A stretch of 9,330 bases of DNA, taken from assembly GCA_964549765.1 (NCBI GenBank), contig CAZJWR010000104.1, positions 1 to 9,330 on the forward strand. Direction: 5' to 3'. The notes under the pieces were generated by a model. It did not search any database, was not told the DNA's origin, and was given only the letters and a program-made list of their open reading frames with translations. The translations under genes were made by a program, and so were the position numbers. Source of the stretch: CAZJWR01 sp964549765. Its GTDB lineage: Bacteria > Zixibacteria > MSB-5A5 > GN15 > JAAZOE01. This document shows, piece by piece, positions 7,831 to 9,330 of the stretch. Numbering within the stretch: the first letter of the stretch is position 1; each line of letters starts with the position of its first letter.

Positions 7831-9142
7831 GATTCTTATCATCGACGACGATTATGAAATCCGCAGCACGCTCGGCGCGGCGCTGAAGCGGCGTGATTAC
7901 ACCGTCGACCAAGCCATCGACATTAAGGCGGCTCGGGAAAAAATAGGCGGCGCTTATGATGTAATCCTGCTTGATGTGATGCTTCCCGACGGCAGCGGCG
8001 TCGAGCTGCTCGGGGAGATTGCGGCAGAAGACGATCACCCGCCGGTGATTATGATGTCGGGCGTGGCCGGGATCGAGACAGCCGTGAAATCGATCCGTCT
8101 GGGAGCGGCCGATTTTTTGGAAAAGCCGTTGATGTTCGACCGGGTTCTGGTGACCATCGAGAATGCCTTGACGCGAAAGCGGCTGGAAGAGGAGAACCTG
8201 GCTCTTTCCGAGCGGGCCTACGGTCGACTGATCGGCGATTCCGCCCCCATGAAGAAAATCAAGAAGGAGATCGAGACGACCGCCGCGAGATCATCGCGGT
8301 TTCTGATCCTCGGCGAAAACGGCACCGGCAAGGAGTTGGTGGCCCGGATGATTCACGCCGGCGGCAAATACGCATCGGGGAGATTCGTCCCGGTCAACTG
8401 CGCCGCCCTGCCGTCGGAGCTGATCGAATCGGAGTTGTTCGGCCACATCAAGGGATCGTTCACAGGTGCGGCGGCGGACAAAACGGGCCGGTTTATCGAG
8501 GCCGACAGGGGATCGATTTTTCTTGACGAGATTGCCGATATGCAGGCCGAAGCCCAGGCTAAGATTCTGCGCGTTCTGGAAAGCGGTGAAGTCCGCCCGG
8601 TGGGGTCGAGTGACACCCGCACCGTGGAGTTGAATGTGATCGCGGCGACAAATCGGGAGATTTTGAAGCTCGTCGACGAGGGGTCGTTCCGGCAGGATCT
8701 TTTCTACCGGCTCAACGTGGTCACATTTAATCTGCCGCCGTTACGGGAGCGGCCCGAGGATATTCCCGGATTATACGAATATTTTCTCGGATTATTCGCC
8801 CGTCAGAGCGGCCGCCGCCTGGCGGCAATTGCGCCCGATGGCATGGAGCTGCTTCGTTCGTATCGATATCCCGGCAACGTGCGCGAATTGAAAAATATCG
8901 CGGAACGGATCACCATTTATATCGACAAGCCCGAAGCGACCGCCGCCGACATCACATCGCTGATCCCTCAGGAAATTGGCGAAACATTCGCACCACTGAA
9001 GGAGGCCATGGAGGAATTCGAAGCCGATTACATCGCCCGCGCCATCGACATATGCGGCGGCAACATGACCGAGGCGGCGCGCCGCCTGGGGTTGGAACGG
9101 TCGCATCTGTATAAGAAACTGAAGAAGCTCGACGAAGCATAA
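7823..9142 (+). CDS. NtrC-family sigma-54-dependent response regulator
   Basis: This 439-residue cytosolic regulator has the standard three-domain layout. The receiver (1-120) has acidic residues D8-D10, phospho-acceptor D51 in LLDVMLPDGSG, S79 and K101. The AAA+ domain (about 135-365) has Walker A GENGTGKE (164-171), the sigma-54 contact loop GSFTGA (211-216, a common variant of GAFTGA), Walker B GSIFLDEI (230-237) and FRQDLFYRLNV (289-299). The C-terminal Fis-type helix-turn-helix is at about 414-436 (NMTEAARRLGL...HLYKKLKKL). It should hydrolyse ATP to remodel closed sigma-54 promoter complexes after phosphorylation by the adjacent kinase. The ATG at 7823 lies inside the end of the kinase gene (8-nt overlap) and has no good ribosome site close by, so translation is probably coupled. 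The frame stays open upstream to 7751, but the receiver begins at MPKILIIDDD. Targets are not known; the divergent lipoprotein is the nearest candidate. Confidence 0.97.
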   Translation: MPKILIIDDDYEIRSTLGAALKRRDYTVDQAIDIKAAREKIGGAYDVILLDVMLPDGSGVELLGEIAAEDDHPPVIMMSGVAGIETAVKSIRLGAADFLEKPLMFDRVLVTIENALTRKRLEEENLALSERAYGRLIGDSAPMKKIKKEIETTAARSSRFLILGENGTGKELVARMIHAGGKYASGRFVPVNCAALPSELIESELFGHIKGSFTGAAADKTGRFIEADRGSIFLDEIADMQAEAQAKILRVLESGEVRPVGSSDTRTVELNVIAATNREILKLVDEGSFRQDLFYRLNVVTFNLPPLRERPEDIPGLYEYFLGLFARQSGRRLAAIAPDGMELLRSYRYPGNVRELKNIAERITIYIDKPEATAADITSLIPQEIGETFAPLKEAMEEFEADYIARAIDICGGNMTEAARRLGLERSHLYKKLKKLDEA

Positions 9143-9184
9143 TCTTCTTCGCGTCCATCGCCTGACGGATCGCCCGTCGCAGGC
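9121..9184 (+). repeat. Two hairpins at the operon 3' end
   Basis: GAAGAAG (9121-9127) can pair with CTTCTTC (9144-9150) across the regulator's stop codon. A second stem pairs GCCTG plus ACGG (9160-9168) with CCGT plus CAGGC (9174-9177, 9180-9184), with a 2-nt bulge. No T-run follows either. They could stabilise the message end; the better terminator candidate is at 9286. Confidence 0.35.
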
Positions 9185-9285
9185 CCATCGACCGCCACTA
9201 TCTTTCCTTCATCGAAATCGTTCTTTCCCCGTGGTTGTGTAAATTCTTGTGTGTAAATTTTGGGTGATTTTGGATAAATAGATAC

Positions 9286-9310
9286 CCCCGGCTAAAGCCG
9301 GGGTTCTTTT
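9286..9310 (+). terminator. GC-rich hairpin plus T-run, likely operon terminator
   Basis: CCCCGGC (9286-9292), loop TAAA, GCCGGGG (9297-9303), then TTCTTTT form a standard intrinsic terminator on the + strand, 144 nt after the regulator's stop. The palindrome core is nearly the same as that at 82-98, so it may be a dispersed palindromic repeat serving as a terminator. A further small stem TTGGC/GCCAA follows at 9310-9322. Confidence 0.6.
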
Positions 9311-9330
9311 GGCTTACGCCAAGCGCTTCG

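Overview
The window looks like chromosomal DNA from a Gram-negative bacterium. It encodes a lipobox lipoprotein, a Sec-exported binding protein, a transmembrane histidine kinase and an NtrC-type sigma-54 activator. Coding density is high, GC is moderately high, and the spacers carry many GC-rich palindromes. The propeller lipoprotein, the NtrY-like kinase/NtrC-like regulator pair and the dispersed palindromes would suit the FCB group (for example Zixibacteria-like lineages) or a deltaproteobacterium. No marker gene settles this, so the taxonomy is only a weak inference.

Layout. Positions 1-530 hold no convincing gene. They contain a cluster of inverted repeats (21-38, 78-102, 334-391, 424-451) and a diverged direct repeat (139-180 and 228-269). 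A small single-domain cupin (531-974, +) follows. It converges on acetyl-CoA synthetase acs (1041-2993, -), with a strong 11-bp hairpin between the two stops. Upstream of acs on the same strand is a lipoprotein with seven propeller-like repeats (3250-4323, -). The 256-bp spacer between lipoprotein and acs holds three further hairpins.

The lipoprotein is divergent from a compact three-gene operon on the + strand: a family-5 (oligopeptide/nickel type) solute-binding protein (4529-6193), an NtrY-like histidine kinase (6190-7830) and an NtrC-type response regulator (7823-9142). Their reading frames overlap by 4 and 8 nt, so they are almost certainly co-transcribed and translationally coupled. No ABC permease or ATPase gene is present, so the binding protein may be a ligand co-receptor for the kinase rather than a transport component.

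The 205-bp divergent spacer (4324-4528) contains a perfect 10-bp-arm palindrome (4448-4471). It overlaps a TTGACA -35 box facing the operon, and it lies about 60-85 bp upstream of a -24/-12 (sigma-54) like sequence facing the lipoprotein. My working model is that the regulator binds this palindrome, activates the propeller lipoprotein through sigma-54 and regulates its own operon. The layout is seen in the sequence; the regulatory logic is inference.

The window ends with a GC-rich palindrome followed by a T-rich run (9286-9310). This is a likely terminator for the operon and resembles the palindrome at 78-102. The cupin and acs appear to be ordinary neighbours with no evident link to the signalling operon.
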